Of a DNA stretch of 64,000 nt, positions 42,593 to 55,760 are shown piece after piece (position 1 is the stretch's first letter; each line of letters starts with the position of its first letter). The DNA is from Pogonophryne albipinna (lineage: Eukaryota > Chordata > Actinopteri > Perciformes > Artedidraconidae). The notes under the pieces are model-generated. The model was not told the origin of the DNA, made no database searches, and saw only the letters and a program-made list of their open reading frames with translations. The stretch spans positions 22,656,867 to 22,720,866 of the forward strand of contig CM053243.1 of the NCBI GenBank assembly GCA_028583405.1, in the 5' to 3' direction. Made by a program: the position numbers and the translations under genes.

Positions 42593-42706
42593 ATGCCAAA
42601 AAGCTGCTGTGTCGTTTATTGCACCTCAAACATTAAAACAAATCCAGAGTTACGTGTTTCTGTACTTCCTCTAAGAAGAAAGGACAGTAACAGAAGAGCT
42701 CTGTGA
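42593..42706 (+). pseudogene. THAP zinc-finger N-terminus, left arm
   Basis: MPKSCCVVYCTSNIKTNPEL opens a THAP domain (C2CH zinc finger that begins MPk.C...gC). It continues RVSVLPLRRKDSNRR and then stops (AL, TGA). The THAP Trp and the C-x2-H half are absent, so no complete finger is made from this exon alone. A longer frame from 42518 adds 25 residues, but MPKS is the usual THAP start. The frame points inward, convergent with its twin at 44847-44722. THAP fingers bind transposon ends. Confidence 0.82.
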
Positions 42707-42759
42707 CGCCAGATGTGGTGTTGTGAATGCGATATGATATCCGAAAAAAAAAAAGGCAG

Positions 42760-44460
42760 TTTAGGATGGCCGAAGTAGACACTACACTACCCATAATCCC
42801 CAGCTATCGTTTGGGACTACAGTCCCGTTGACAAACCCCGTGATTAATCTTCAATCTCTGTGATTGGATGTTGGAGTGGCAGTGCACCAAGGTTACGCCG
42901 AGCGTCAAGCTCTTTGAAATGTAACGAAACCACGCAGACTATTCAAAACTGGACTCGAACGCCCCCCCAGAACTACACATGCTGGCTATTGTGTTTCGCA
43001 ACATGTTCTCTATGGCACGTCTCTACTGGGAATTGTAGTTTTAAAAGATGTTTTCGTTTTTCCCAAAATTAGAAGTTGACAGTATTAAACTGTGTACAGC
43101 CCTGGGGGTTTAGGCAATAGGAAACACATTGGTGTGTACACATTTAAAACATGTAATTACTAAATGGGGGGAAATCGCTTGTATCCATAATGGGCAGCAT
43201 TATACCCACATGACAGTTACTTTGTAATTCTACTCCACAATTCAGAGGTTAAGCTGGTATTTTTACTCCACTACATTTATTTTAGTTACTTTGCAGATTC
43301 TGATTAATGATATATAACCAACCCTTAAATCAGACTTTAGTTACACCTGAGTGAAATTCAGGGAAAGGTGATTGTCAAGTGCCAACAATCAGGAGAGATA
43401 TTTGATAGTTGGTGCTTGAGAAGACTAAACATGTATCTGCAGATCTCTATAAAGTATTATTCATTAATCGTTATTCTCTACTAATAGTTAATTAAAAACT
43501 GTATGTAATTGCTATTTTGCACATCCCTTTCAAGATTTCAAGATTTTCTAAGGTTTATTGACATATCATATACACAACTACGGTGTAGTTATGCAATGAA
43601 TGAAAAACGTGGGTCACAGGTTCCTCAACAGTGCATTACAAGACATCTATCAATATGTGTATACCTCCACCATTAAACTGTCATATTCTGCACATTTCTT
43701 ATACTATCTACATACATAAGAGTATAATTAATGTGTATAATATCATTTAAAATAAGTGCTTCAACATAGTTAACATTGCAGGAAAGCAATATATTAGACG
43801 TTAAGTACTTTGTCAGGCTTAATATTTATCTGTAGATAGATACCCCCAAAGCTTTTTTCTTATTTGAAAGAAGACCTTAACCTAAAGTATTCTTTAATGT
43901 GTTAATAAAGGTTAATTAGTTTGTCTGTTTTGCACCTCCTCCTATTAATATCTTTGTACATCCAGCACTAAACTGTTTTATTGTAGAGATCACTTACAGT
44001 ATCTTCTTGATTTTTTATATTCTATACTTCTATCATTGACCTTCTACTTTCCCCCTATGAAAGTATGTACTCTTAATTTTTTTCATCAAATAACATTATT
44101 CAACACAAATAATTCAATAACGTGCTTTAACCACTAGGCGGTGGACACAAGGTACACACAGCATACTAATAATAACTTTGTATTATTAGTGACACTTATG
44201 TATGTATAACATCTGAAGATATTTAGTTTTATTCATGTTTTTACATAATTTTACAGGATATTGTTATACTATTTCTCATGTTTTACTTCTACACATTAAT
44301 ATCTGATTTGTAAAACATCACAGACAGAAAGGCATATCCGTCATTTAATGGTAAGCTATTGAAATTGTGATTGCATAAATGTGTCTCCCATCACCCAAAT
44401 CCCCTGACTATTCATCCAATCAACGAGTTGAGGATCTTTCCTACGTCTGTTTCCGGCTAT
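42760..44460. mobile_element. Decayed inverted copy of the TTAA element nested in the THAP foldback
   Basis: From 'tttaggatggcc' (42762) to 'cctacgtctgtttccgg' (44453) the order matches 13881-15740 in reverse complement. Shared landmarks include 'catgctggctattgtgtttc', 'gtttattgacatatcatata', 'gtactttgtcaggcttaata' and 'cactaggcggtgga'/'caccacctagtgg'. The terminal arms are mostly lost in this copy. Confidence 0.85.
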
Positions 44461-44721
44461 TATCCGCTGTATGAGAGTTCACATTTATGCTACATTGAAG
44501 GGTGGAATTGACTACACATCTTCAGAAACATAATTTGCTTCAGATATAACTCATAGCAAATAAAGTATATAAATATAAGTAATAAAAAGATAAAACACTG
44601 GCATGTAATTTACGTTAGAATAAATAGAATGGTTTTGAATAATAGATGAGAGTAAAATCTACGTCACTTTACAGCCCCGCCCACTTTTGGGGAAACCATG
44701 ACGCTGTCATTTGAACGGCGA

Positions 44722-44847
44722 TCAAGCCTGAAGCCACAGAAATCTTCTGTTACTGTCCTTTCTTCTTAGAGGAAGTACAGAAACACGTAACTCTGGATTT
44801 GTTTTAATGTTTGAGGTGCAATAAACGACACAGCAGCTTTTTGGCAT
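44722..44847 (-). pseudogene. THAP zinc-finger N-terminus, right arm
   Basis: Inverted copy of the left-arm THAP exon, again starting MPKSCCVVYCTSNIKTNPEL. It reads a little further, RRFLWLQA, so it includes the conserved Trp of the THAP fold, then stops. The C-x2-H ligands are missing. The differences between copies are few, so the arms are either young or kept alike by gene conversion. The upstream extension to 44922 matches that of the left copy. Confidence 0.84.
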
Positions 44848-45029
44848 GTTAAAACTATTATTTTCTGCCTCGCTCATGAGAGTAACAGCTGGCGAAATTA
44901 CAGCCTCGCCTACTGATTTCAAATGTGTGCTCTAAAATGATATTTAAAAATTACTATTATCATTATTATAAGCAAGACAATAAATGGCAAAGATATGTAG
45001 AAAATAAACGTATTTGAGATACGTTCATA

Positions 45030-45388
45030 GGCAAGGCAAGGCAAGTTTATTTATATAGCACTTTTCAACACAAGGCAATTCAAAGTGCTTTACAAAAATG
45101 AAAGACATTAAGAAAATGGCATTTAAAATCAGTCATTAAAAGAAAAGCTAATACAATAAACATTAAAAGAAAAAATACATGGATAAAAGTTACAGTGCAG
45201 TCTAAGATATGAATAGTTCAATTAAAAGCAGCGACAAAAAGAAAAGTCTTCAGCCTGGATTTAAAAGTAGTCAGAGTTGCAGCGGACCTGCAAGTTTCTG
45301 GGAGTTTGTTCCAGATATTTGGAGCATAATAACTGAACGCTGCTTTTCCATGTTTAGTTCTGACTCTGGGGACAGAAAGCTGAAGATA
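45030..45388 (-). repeat. LINE/SINE-type 3' end inserted in the right arm
   Basis: It begins 'ggcaaggcaaggcaag', a reversed short-unit tail, then 'tttatttatatagcactttt' and 'caattcaaagtgctttacaa'. The 6-mer 'ttcata' flanks it (45024-45029 and 45389-45394), and its removal restores the arm sequence. The frame 45209-45436 (FKSSQSCSGPASFWEFVPDI...) is a repeat translation often seen in fish. Confidence 0.8.
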
Positions 45389-45567
45389 TTCATAAGAAAC
45401 GTAACGTGGGAAAAAATGTTTCTACAAGATATGTAGAAAATAAACGTGTTTAAGATACGTTCATAAGAAACGTAACGTGGGAGAAAATACGTTTCTAGCT
45501 AAACGTAATTGAGAATGCAGTTTAGTTCTGTGGGAACGTACTTTTTAGGAGACAGGGTTGGGCATTT

Positions 45568-46794
45568 CTAACGGGTGTGCCGCATTTAGTATCGAAAATA
45601 ACACAAGTCAATGGATTAACTTGAGTGTTTTAATGATGAACTCTACAGCCAATGGCTGTCTTTTGAAGCTGTTCTCATGATGTGCGGTGTTTCCAATTAG
45701 CTGTTTTCCTTCGACTGGCATCCACACTCCTCCTTTCAATTATACAGTTTTGCAACACATAACACCAATTCATGTATTTGCTGATGTTTTGGTTGATTTC
45801 TATACTTTTCTCTCTCTCCAACTTCTTTATAGCTTAAGCTGCTTATGTTTGATAAGCTAAATCTATCACATTACCTGAGTCAGTTTCTTGGATGTTTTAT
45901 CACTTCATTCAACAAATCAAGCATAGTATCAGTCCTTGAGATTTTTTGTAAATGTTGGGTCAGTTGCCTTTACAGCAGCTATTTATACTGCTATTGTAAG
46001 TCCAAAACACTGTACAAATATGTAGGCCTACTCTGAACGCCACTGTAACTTTTATTTCTAATGTCATACAGACTAGATGTTAGCTCAACTGTTCATATTA
46101 GCTTACTTTGTCAGTGTGTTTGTTTACTTAAATTGCTTCTTTGGTGCAAAATATTAGTTGGTAATGCTGTGAGCACTTTTCTGGTTGCTTTGTAATTCAA
46201 CAGCCAAGTGTAGGCTACATAGTTTTGCCCTCTCTTACTAAGCTCTGTCTGATATTGGGTCCTCCACTTGGGCAAGTGTTCTGTTATAGCTACAGTTAGT
46301 CTGACCTTTTCCTTCCAAACAAAGGATATCCCCGGGAATCATTTTTGTATTTGTATTTATAGGCGTAACAGCCCCCTTGAGTGTTGTCACTATTTCTCTA
46401 GAGTTTCTGTGTAACAGACCCTGAGCTTCACGCCTTCTTGTCTTTCCTAATTGACATGCTTGTTCTACCAGTTGTTTTTTATCTTGGATATCAACGAGGG
46501 ATTATTATAACATAACACAAGAATACGTTGTTGTTTTAATTATAACACTCAAATTGGGCATTAGTGTCTCTTGTTTCTGAACAATATAAAAATACAATCA
46601 GATTTGGACGAAACAATGAGCATGGTAAGGTGGTTTGTTGTGATAGGTGGGACAACTTCAATAAATTGTGACTTGTTAGGGGTGCTGTAGCGATGTTATG
46701 TAAACTCAGTAATATCAATGTTACTGAATGCTTAATGTGTACAGTCAATGAACTGAGTAGCAATGATTGTGCAATAGTCTGCTGTACTCCTGAT
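45568..46794. other. No gene seen
   Basis: AT-rich DNA without recognisable domains. The minus frame 46536-46805 and plus frame 45845-46036 look random. Confidence 0.4.
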
Positions 46795-46798
46795 TTAA

Positions 46799-47266
46799 AG
46801 GTCACCTATTATGCAAAATCCACTTTTTAATGTCTTTTATACAGAAACATGTGTCCCCTCTGTGTAAAGAGATTCTGAAAGTTTCAGGAAAAAAGATTCT
46901 CTCTCTTTTTGTCCTGATCCATTTATATAAAAACCTGTCTGAAAATGAGCTGATCAGATTTTGGCCACTTTATGATTTCATAACGATGTTTTGGCTTGTG
47001 TAACCATTAGCCAATCACCAACCAAGGTAACCCCCCCCCCCCTTATCACCTGAATCTCCTCCTAGAGCACCATTGTGTTCTTTTTAACAAAATATCTTGC
47101 AGAGGGGCGTTGGGAGAGGCTCCTTATTTTCAGCTAAAGTAACAGACAGAGAATCGGCACTTTTGAAACAGGGCTGACACAGAGGGGATTATGGGATGCA
47201 GAGACATGATTTGTATATATCTGAGACCTATAATATATTGATGAAAAACTGTATAATAGGGGACGT
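46799..47266. mobile_element. TTAA MITE (AAGGTCACCTATTATGC family)
   Basis: The left end 'aggtcacctattatgc' and right end 'gtataataggggacgt' are imperfect inverted repeats, both bordered by TTAA (46795-46798 and 47267-47270). The length (468 bp), the ends and the target are those of a very common teleost MITE. A C12 tract lies at 47031-47042. Confidence 0.82.
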
Positions 47267-47270
47267 TTAA

Positions 47271-48795
47271 GACAAACTTGCTACAGTTGAGTTACCATTG
47301 TTCATTATTTACACAACATTGAGTTTGTACTATACCAAAATAGAGATTTTGAAAACTTTTAAATATTGCTGAAATAGTTATTTAGATATATTCAAACATT
47401 CTAAAACTGGTAGATCATTCGTATTCATCTGAAATATTATGTATCACTATTGCAGAAGGTTACATGTTTCAATAGAGCACCCTTGTTCTCACTACCCCAT
47501 GCTGTTGCATATGTCTGTCCTTTTTATATTCAAAACAAGAAATTGTAAATAATGAAAAAGAAACTTAATATTGTATGTGGGGGTGGAAACATGTTCAAAA
47601 GAAGGGTTTGTTTAAAATGTTCAACTCTCTCTCCCCTGAGTGTTAACAGACAACACATATCTCAGTTGATTAGACTGATAAGAATGGGGATAGTCTTGGA
47701 TGCGAGCAGCCATGTGCTAACTCCCAAACAAAGCTAATGAAGGAGACAAGGGCTGGTGTTAGAGTCAGTTCAGAGCCTCGGAGGAGCCGTTTGAGATGCC
47801 AGATCTCTGGAGTGTCTGGGGACGAGCATCTGTCACTTTCACTTCATCACCATCTGGATGACAAACTGTGAGTCAGTTAGAGTGGCCATGTCTTACTTCT
47901 CTTATTTAAGCACAGGAGCATAATGTGGGCGCCGGCTGGTTGTTTGGTCAAACTTTTCTACATACAAATGTATGTACAATACTAATAGATTTAGAAAAAG
48001 CAACACCATTTCTAGAACGACAGAAGTGGATTATGATACAAATAAACTGTTGAATACTTGTTTTTGTTTAGATGCTGACCCTTGCTTACAGTATGCATTT
48101 TTTGTTTTTAATCACACATCTTGTCTCAAAGACGTACCTATGAAAAACTCAGATGTCCTCTTTCACACCTTGTTACCAACATGTACTAATGGAAGCTATA
48201 CTGCAATGACAGTCGTAGCTGATTGTCTCAAAGTGTCTTCAGTGGCTGTTGGGGTTAAGTGCCTGACTCAAAGACACCTTGATAATGAGGAGGGTACAAA
48301 CTCTAATTCAGACATTTTAGCTGACACTCCAGTGATTTTCCAACTTTTTGAATGTTTCTAGTCCTTTAGCCACCATGTGCACTTGCCACTTTCAATTAAC
48401 ACACATAAAATGGCTAAACTTCTCCTGTGTTATTTATTTAGTAACTTACCTTTTTAACTGAATTGAAGTGAGTTTCAAACGCCAGGGTCTCAAAGTGGCC
48501 AAATACTTACATTAAGTTACAGAATAAGGTGCAAGTGTATGATCTGCTTCTCTTGGTGCTGCAATGCCACCGTGTGGCTAAATATGTGCATGGAATATTT
48601 GTAACGGTCAGATAAAGGAGATGGCAGATAGCTTGGAGGTTGCATAAATACTTATAAACATGAAACAGTTATTGAGCGGCCATCGCAGTGGAGGTTGATA
48701 TACTTCAATGCATTGGCACAGAGGCAGATTTTCTTGTGGAGTAATTTACAGACTCAAATGCTTTGACTGGATGCAGTTTTGTCCATAACAATGTT
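47271..48795. other. Mostly unassigned; one 129-codon frame of doubtful status
   Basis: The plus frame 47972-48361 ends KCLTQRHLDNEEGTNSNSDI..., and its DNA ('ggggttaagtgcctgactca') resembles a short sequence found in many fish loci. The first half (MYNTNRFRKSNTIS) has no family resemblance, and no splice context was found. I treat it as repeat-derived or random. Confidence 0.35.
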
Positions 48796-48799
48796 GATA

Positions 48800-49085
48800 C
48801 ATTCAAGATTCAGGATTCAAGGCTTAATTGTCATTTGCACATTAGCTACAGTGTAGATATGGCAATGAAACACTTAGGTCACGGCTCCTCCAACAGTGCA
48901 ACATGAATATATACAGTATAGGACATGGAACAAATACAACAGATAAAATAGTGCAAGAGAATGTTTTGAGATGTGCAAGTAAATACAAATAAAATTTAAA
49001 TAGTGCAAGAAGAGTCTATATACAAGTAAATGGAATATGATATATTAGATAAATAATCTGCAAGATGCAAACAGATGAATGTTTA
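48800..49085. repeat. Interspersed retroposon-like repeat
   Basis: Begins 'ttcaagattcaggattcaag' and includes 'aattgtcatttgcacatta' and 'ctcctccaacagtgcaac', the same type as 26463-26770 and the segments at 14880 and 43540. Confidence 0.6.
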
Positions 49086-49089
49086 TGGA

Positions 49090-52000
49090 TGTTCTTAAAA
49101 AAATTCAAAAGGGTATGCAGTGTTCTGATAACCTGTGTAAAATATTTGACAAGCAAAATTATCACTAACATTTTAGATATCAGGATCTTGTCCACATATA
49201 TTTAACTTTCTCACTTTGCATCATGTGTATGTATCTGGCTTCACTGACTGGATAACTTGCTCCAACCATAACTTTGAAAAAAGCATACTCAATGGTTTCT
49301 AAGGCCTGTTTGTGTCCGATAAGATTTCAGAAAGTAATCTCAGCTTCCAAAAAAACACATTCTGCAAGCCCGATAAGCCTTTTCAATAATACAACGCTTT
49401 CATGTTATATTCATAATGCGCTACAGTGAACACTGCAACCAAGTCTGCTGGGTTTAATTTAATTTAATGTAATTTCAGGGCCTAATTTGGATTCCTACAT
49501 GTCGGTGGTAATGAAACTTTTGTATTTGATCTAGACACCCTCCATTTGGATTTTCACAAAGATTTCATGATTACCTTTGTGCATGACATTAAAAAAAAAA
49601 GAAGAAGAGAAAAAGAAAAGCCCATAAGGGCACTGCCATCATATTTATCTTTAAGAGCACGATAACCCTAAATTTTTTTCATTCAGGAAAATTAAGAGGT
49701 ACAGTTATTTATTTTAAAGAAGGATTAAACGTGAAGTATACAGATAAGAAAACAGGGCAAACAGACTAAACCTTGAGAGAAATTCAGAATTTGAGGGGAC
49801 TTTAGAACTAACGAGAGACAGGCATGCATTTTTATAAATGAATGTAGCCCCTTTCAAACGGCAGTGTTTGTATTTTTTTTCTGGTTTTTGACATTGGCAC
49901 ACATTTTCACATATGAGTGAAATGCTCATACTTGTACAGTCCTCTGCATGGCTCTTTGGTTGTGCATTTTAATATGTGTTTTTAAAAAAAAATCAGATTT
50001 AAAAGGTTATTGGTTTCCAAGATCTAAACCTTTAAAATGTCTCACTACAATTATTTTCTGGTCTCTATTTTTCCACTGCAAAAAATACTTATTATAAATT
50101 TGACTACTGACCATCAGCGAGTGCAAATCCAAACTAAACAACCCTTTGAATTACATTCTTTGTAAAACCAATGGCTCAATTGATTTTTAAATAGTAGTTG
50201 AAGTTCTCTCTAAAATGGGCAATGTCTTTTCTGATCCTCAAGGTGGCAGCAAAGCACCATACAACTCTGCTTTTCAATTAAACCTTTTTTCTATTTATGA
50301 AGGATATTAAAAAACAGTTTTGCTGTTTTCCTTTCTTCTGTGCCAGATTTATACAGTACATAATTAATGCAGAGGCCTTTCCTCTCTGGTTGCGAAACCA
50401 TCTTATCAAACTAATTATTCCAGCAAGAGAAAATTCATGGAATAGTTAAAATGTGGCGAAATTAATTAATTAGGGTATGAGATGAGGTTAATTGATGTTA
50501 TCTTAGAGTCCATGACAAACATATTGAACACTAAATGGAAGTGTGTTTCATACAAAATCAGAATGTTGTGTCTGTGAATATGTCAATATCTTGAACACCA
50601 ATTTGCAGTCATGTTGTAAATTGTGTAAACTACTCCCTTAGTTTAATTACACTTATAATTTTTGCAGTTTTAACAGCTTAATTAGAATAACTACAAGTCA
50701 TTTTACCGTCCTTTTTACATTTTGAATGATCAGCTAATAGGTAAAGAAAATATTCATATGTATTAATTCTGTCATACTTTTAATTAAGAGTAAGACACCT
50801 CTGCTCTCATCAAAGGCAAGCCAACACAGCCCTTTAGTCATTTTCCAAACTCCAATCATCACTGGGGCTTATTTTCCGTGTGAAACATATATTTCTAAAG
50901 ACAACATTAAACAGACTCTGCAAGGCGTGCGTTGTGCTCTGTCAAAGATTCAACTCGGTGCACACCCGCCTCTCTCATGGTTCTCTCTCTGAAGGCCTCT
51001 TTGTCGGCAGAGGAATGCCCTGTGTGTACTGTGAAATGTAAAGAAGGCCTTCTTTTCAGATACGGTATGCATGCTGCTGTTGATGATCTGATTAATTGTA
51101 AATGACAGAGGGATTTATAAAATACTATGTTTGATAAAGATATCCTATCTGATATTCTCTGAAGAAGACGCGTACAAGATGCAGTCCTAGTTGTTGGACT
51201 TCTCATTAGGGCAGTGTCTTGGGACCTTTCCAGATAATGAAATCGCTGCCATCAAGTCTTCTGATCACACATGCATATGAAGAAGCTGTGATCATCTCAC
51301 AGCACAACTGGCTGTATTGCTCATTGATGATAATAGTATATTGATCACTTTCACACACCAGCGTGTAGAGATTCAGATGAGCATTTGAAAAAATCAAGAA
51401 GTAATATGGAAACATCGTGTATACTCAAATCATTTATAGATTTAGACATGGCTGGATTAATGTTCATGTTGTTGAACGTTTGATTCATTGACATGAGCCA
51501 ACATTTTGTTAATAAAGAATCAGAATAAAACTACTAATACTATGGTTGCAGTGGACCTCTTTAGGGTGCACTTAAAAAACTCTGCTCATTTCTCTCTTTT
51601 GGAAATAGTTCCTGTGTTATTAAAACCTATAATCATCATGAAACCGTAACATATTCATACATTCAGATCTCCAATTCTCTATGTTTAACTCTTCAACACA
51701 TTAACACAAAAATCATAACTGTGAATCACTATGCAGTGCTTTTCTATAAGCCAACAATTTAAATCTTTGCAAATATTTGCTAGTGTTTAAAGCCTGATGG
51801 GTTTAAACCCACAATGATGTACAAACACCTTAGGGCTGCAACTTTCTCTATAATTGTTTGATCTTAGGATGCCAGAAAGGAGTGAAACAACAGCTTTAAA
51901 TGCCTTGTATGGTCCAAAAACCCAAAGCTATAATAGTATACAAAACAGAGCATGGTAGGAATATTTAAGAGTCTGAGGAAAGCATTTAATGCCAGTTTTG

Positions 52001-54070
52001 CATGTAAAATGTATTTAACAATTTTCTAAATAGTTGTTATTATTTGGTTTAGTCAAACTGGAATAAAACAGCCTTTGCAGTTACATGTATGTAGCAATAC
52101 ACTGTAACCCGCTGGTTGTCGCCCTATAGAGGGAATTCTTTCTTTGAGAACTATTGTACAGTTATGGCCCCACCACACAACCTACCTTTGGCCTTATATC
52201 ACACAGCACACAGCACAGAGCTGCTCATATTGTCTCCCAGCCACACTTTTAACTTCAAAGCGCTGCTCACCCTTGTGTCTCTGGAGGAATGGAGGCACCA
52301 TAGCAGCCGGTCTTTGCTCCTTTGCAATGGTTAACTATGGCCGTGGGCTGGAGCACCTCCCCATGCCTCCTGACACCAGAGCAGGGTGGTGAGGTGGGGG
52401 GGGGGCGTCCTGTAGCTCCACAGCACACCGCCTTGTGCCTCGCCATCCCATAACCTGTCCCTGTGAAACAGAGGCGCATTATGCACCACCCTACAAGGCT
52501 TCACTTGTTGAGAAGAGTATATGTACTGTAGGATGACAAGCATCAGTAAAATGTGTTAATAAGAACATTGCCATATATAATCATTAAGAATAAAATATAT
52601 ACTTTTCAAAGAATTGACTTTTATATTTTTGGAAGGAAACAGCAGGCACACAGTCCAACATTTATGAGATGTAGGTTTTTTTAAAAGATTTTTTGAAATG
52701 TTGTTGTTTGTGTTATGTGTTTGTGGGCACATTAATGCTTTAGTAAGGTCTGTGCTATGTCCTCCCTCATAAAAAAAGGTTGTGTTGAGCTCAAAGGAAC
52801 AATGTTCTGGATTTACTTTAATATGAACAAAGCCTTTGTCTGAGGTGCTCACATGCTGAACGGGGGTCTAGAGTCCAGGAGCAGCTTTGAACTATCAGGT
52901 CAAAGACATCACAGAACCTGCGCGCTGGTTCGCATTCATCTTGTACCTCACACAGGAGGCCCGTCACATTTGTCCTTTTGATTGTCCTGCATTTCTTTAA
53001 AGGTCTGGCTGAAACCATAGGTCATCTGGAGGCTTTTATGTGGAGGAAAACAAACGTGTGTTCTTATTCTTGCTCTTCACTTTAGGCGAAGAACTGCGCA
53101 GGGGTGAAGGCTTCCACTTCTAGCACAGCTCCCCTGCCAAAATATGAGAAAAACAATTGAAATTGAACTCTAAATCAAAACATCAGACTACATTTATCAA
53201 GAAAAATACATTTTAATTGAGAAGGCTTTCCACATATCAATAGAAAGGTGGGCATAGATATGAAATCCACAGCCATGAAATATGCAAAGCAAGCCCACCA
53301 CAGAGAATAGCTGAAAACACAGGTTATTTTGATGTTAAGTCCTTTGGTTGTGAATGTCTTCATTCAACTTGCCTGTGGATGTTTTAACCTTCTGTAAAAC
53401 TTGCTCTCTCCCTCTCCGCACCAGAATAACGCGGATCTGCACTTCTGCCCATCATTCTTTCATTTCATGAAAGTTGTGTTTCTCTTTGAATCCATTCTAT
53501 TTTTCATGGTGTTCCATGGTCATCAATTTTGTGTAATAAGTGCTATTAATGTTTTGTCTTGTTTTTGCTGATTCAGTATTTCAACATAAAAGTGTTGATG
53601 TTCTCAGTTGTGTGTAGACTGTTGTGTAGAGTTCACAACCTTTATAAATATATATGAAAATAAAAGACTTATCTCCTGGCAAGTAACGATCTTCAATAAA
53701 GTAAGTACAGACCTTTTGAAAAATAAATTACCTGCTTTGTGGGTGATTTGTATTTTATTTATTTTTTATGTTTCTCTTTTGCATGCACACACTACCTCTC
53801 TCAAACAAACAAAAATAATACAAATGGGACTAATCATCAATCAACCATGGAACACGTATTCTTTGACTCCAGGCTATTATTGCTTGGGTGAGCCCATGAG
53901 TATTTGGTATTGACCGTTTCAGTTTTGATGATCCATTCTCAAATGAGAGGAAGCATGTCAGTGCACTGAGCATCACAAAGGGCAGATGAAACACAAGGCT
54001 GCACATGCAAGAGCAGGTAATTACAGAAAAAAATATAATCTTAAATCCACATAATCTCCCTCATTTCCCT
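49090..54070. other. Five-kilobase non-coding stretch
   Basis: No exon with a recognisable domain on either strand. Short frames at 50907-51206, 52116-52334 and 52556-52852 overlap others and lack family resemblance. A G9 tract lies near 52397. Segments around 50380-50720 are AT-rich with repeated 'taattaatta'-type cores. Confidence 0.4.
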
Positions 54071-54071
54071 T

Positions 54072-54074
<3 letters not shown>

Positions 54075-54112
<38 letters not shown>
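54075..54112. repeat. (TA)n microsatellite
   Basis: A 38-bp AT dinucleotide run. Confidence 0.97.
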
Positions 54113-54116
<4 letters not shown>

Positions 54117-55729
54117 CCTGTTGTAACTGTAATGACCAGGCCTTGTCCCAGCAGTAAAGCAGACACTGTTGGTTTTACAGGCATTAGATGCTCCTGAAGA
54201 GAAGCTCAAGATTAGTTAGTATTCATTGGACATAACAAGGCCTTTGATGTAGCCAGTATTCTCTTTACTCACCCTCAGCATCAACATTTAATGAGACCTG
54301 ATATCAGCCTTTTTAAGAGCTGTGAATATTTCAGATAAAAGCAAATTGTGTTTACCAATAGTCCATGAGGTGGTCAGATGTTCATTGTCACCTGTGTGTT
54401 TTAAGCGATATATTGGAGCTATGCCTTTGTGTAATGGGATATGTTCATTAAAACAGGCCCATCTCTCTTAATCAGCACCAGATATGTCATGGGAGGATAC
54501 TGCCTGCAGCTAAAAACTAGTGCATAATTTATAACTCCAGGTCCGGCTGTGGAATGAGTGCATATTATCTCAACAAAGATGCATTACTCTCCCATCATTC
54601 CATATTTACAATTATGCCTTGATGTGCAGCTCATTTAGCACACAATAGTGCAATAATCCTCCAGACGAGATATCAACACGCAATAATCTTGAAATTGTTA
54701 GTTAGTCCATCAGTACACGTTTAAATTAGATCTCAATATAAGCACCTTTCTCTTCTCAAAGTCTTCAGCATCTGTATAACACAATTTATGTGTGTGTGCG
54801 ACAGAGAGAGTGCGAGAGTGTGCAAGAAAGTGTCACAGTGAGATGTGACACTGCAGGTGTTTAAACTGTGGTGATGTAATTGGTCACGAGGGGAATAGAA
54901 ACAAGAGCTTCACAGTCCTTGATTTGATCCCTTGGTTATTGATTTCTCAGTCTGCTTCTAACAGAAATAATTGCCACATGTAATGTATTATTCAATTACA
55001 AGACACTGCTCTCAAGTTTGGGTTTGATGGTCCTTTTTGAATCACTGAGACCTATAGATAATTCAACACTGTCAGCCCATTAGGAGGGTGAATATTAAAA
55101 GGTACGTGTTAATCCTGCCTATTTATTAGCAACTGTGACATTCACCAGCAATCAAAGTTTCCCATTTTCAGCCTTTGTATAGTTGAAGGAAGTGGGCTTA
55201 ACTTTGCTTCAGAAGCAGGCGTATTCTACTATTGTAACTCTTACCTGTTATATAGGAAGTCAAGCTATTTTTTCCTTGAAGCCAATTCATAATAATGGTA
55301 ACCACACTATTTGACCTGTGATGAGGGGAGAGTCTGAGATGGCTTTTCACATTTTTGTATTGGCTATGAGATGCAAAATTATAATTGGTAAACCTTTGAT
55401 GACCATTGTCAGGAAAGTTTAAGACTGTTTTGGTCCAGTGCTAATCTGTTTAATGTTCGTTTAATGTTATAGATACTTTTTGGATAGGAACAGGCCGTTC
55501 TGTGCTATGTCTTTTTTCCTCACAAGATTTGTCTTTTTTTGGTATCTTTTTTCCATACCAAAATTGATCCAGAAAAAACGTAGCTTTATCCTTTATCAAA
55601 ATCACACTGGATCCTGTCTCCCACAATGCAACTTGATAACCTCTGGCATTTAGCCCGCTTGTCAAACTCTACTATATGGCAGTTTTATTTATTTGGTGGA
55701 TAATTGTTGTAGTTTTTATCTCTACACTT

Positions 55730-55730
<1 letters not shown>
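54113..55730. other. Non-coding stretch, possible conserved element
   Basis: No gene recognised. 54430-54720 has even composition, no repeat phrases and several 'taat' cores, and reads like conserved non-coding DNA; this is an impression only. Confidence 0.35.

Positions 55731-55757
<27 letters not shown>
55731..55757. repeat. (GT)n microsatellite
   Basis: A 27-bp GT run. Confidence 0.95.

Positions 55758-55760
<3 letters not shown>

Larger units (their letters stand above)
42244..45560. mobile_element. P-element-like foldback transposon with THAP exons in both arms
   Basis: The ends are inverted: 'caaccctgtctcct' at 42244 and its complement ending at 45560. Pairing continues through 'acgttcccacag', 'taaactgcattctcaa' and the THAP region, for about 460 bp per arm. 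Flanking 7-mer 'ggcattt' occurs at 42237-42243 and 45561-45567; it counts as 8 bp if the outer C is included. P-type elements make ~8-bp duplications and have THAP-domain transposases, which fits. The interior (42.71-44.5 kb) holds a decayed inverted copy of the TTAA element at 13881-15943. The right arm carries a further insertion (45030-45388). Confidence 0.82.

Noticed and set aside
47972..48361. 129-codon plus frame as a host gene
   Set aside because: Only its C-terminal part resembles anything, and that resemblance is to a repeat phrase; no exon partners were found.
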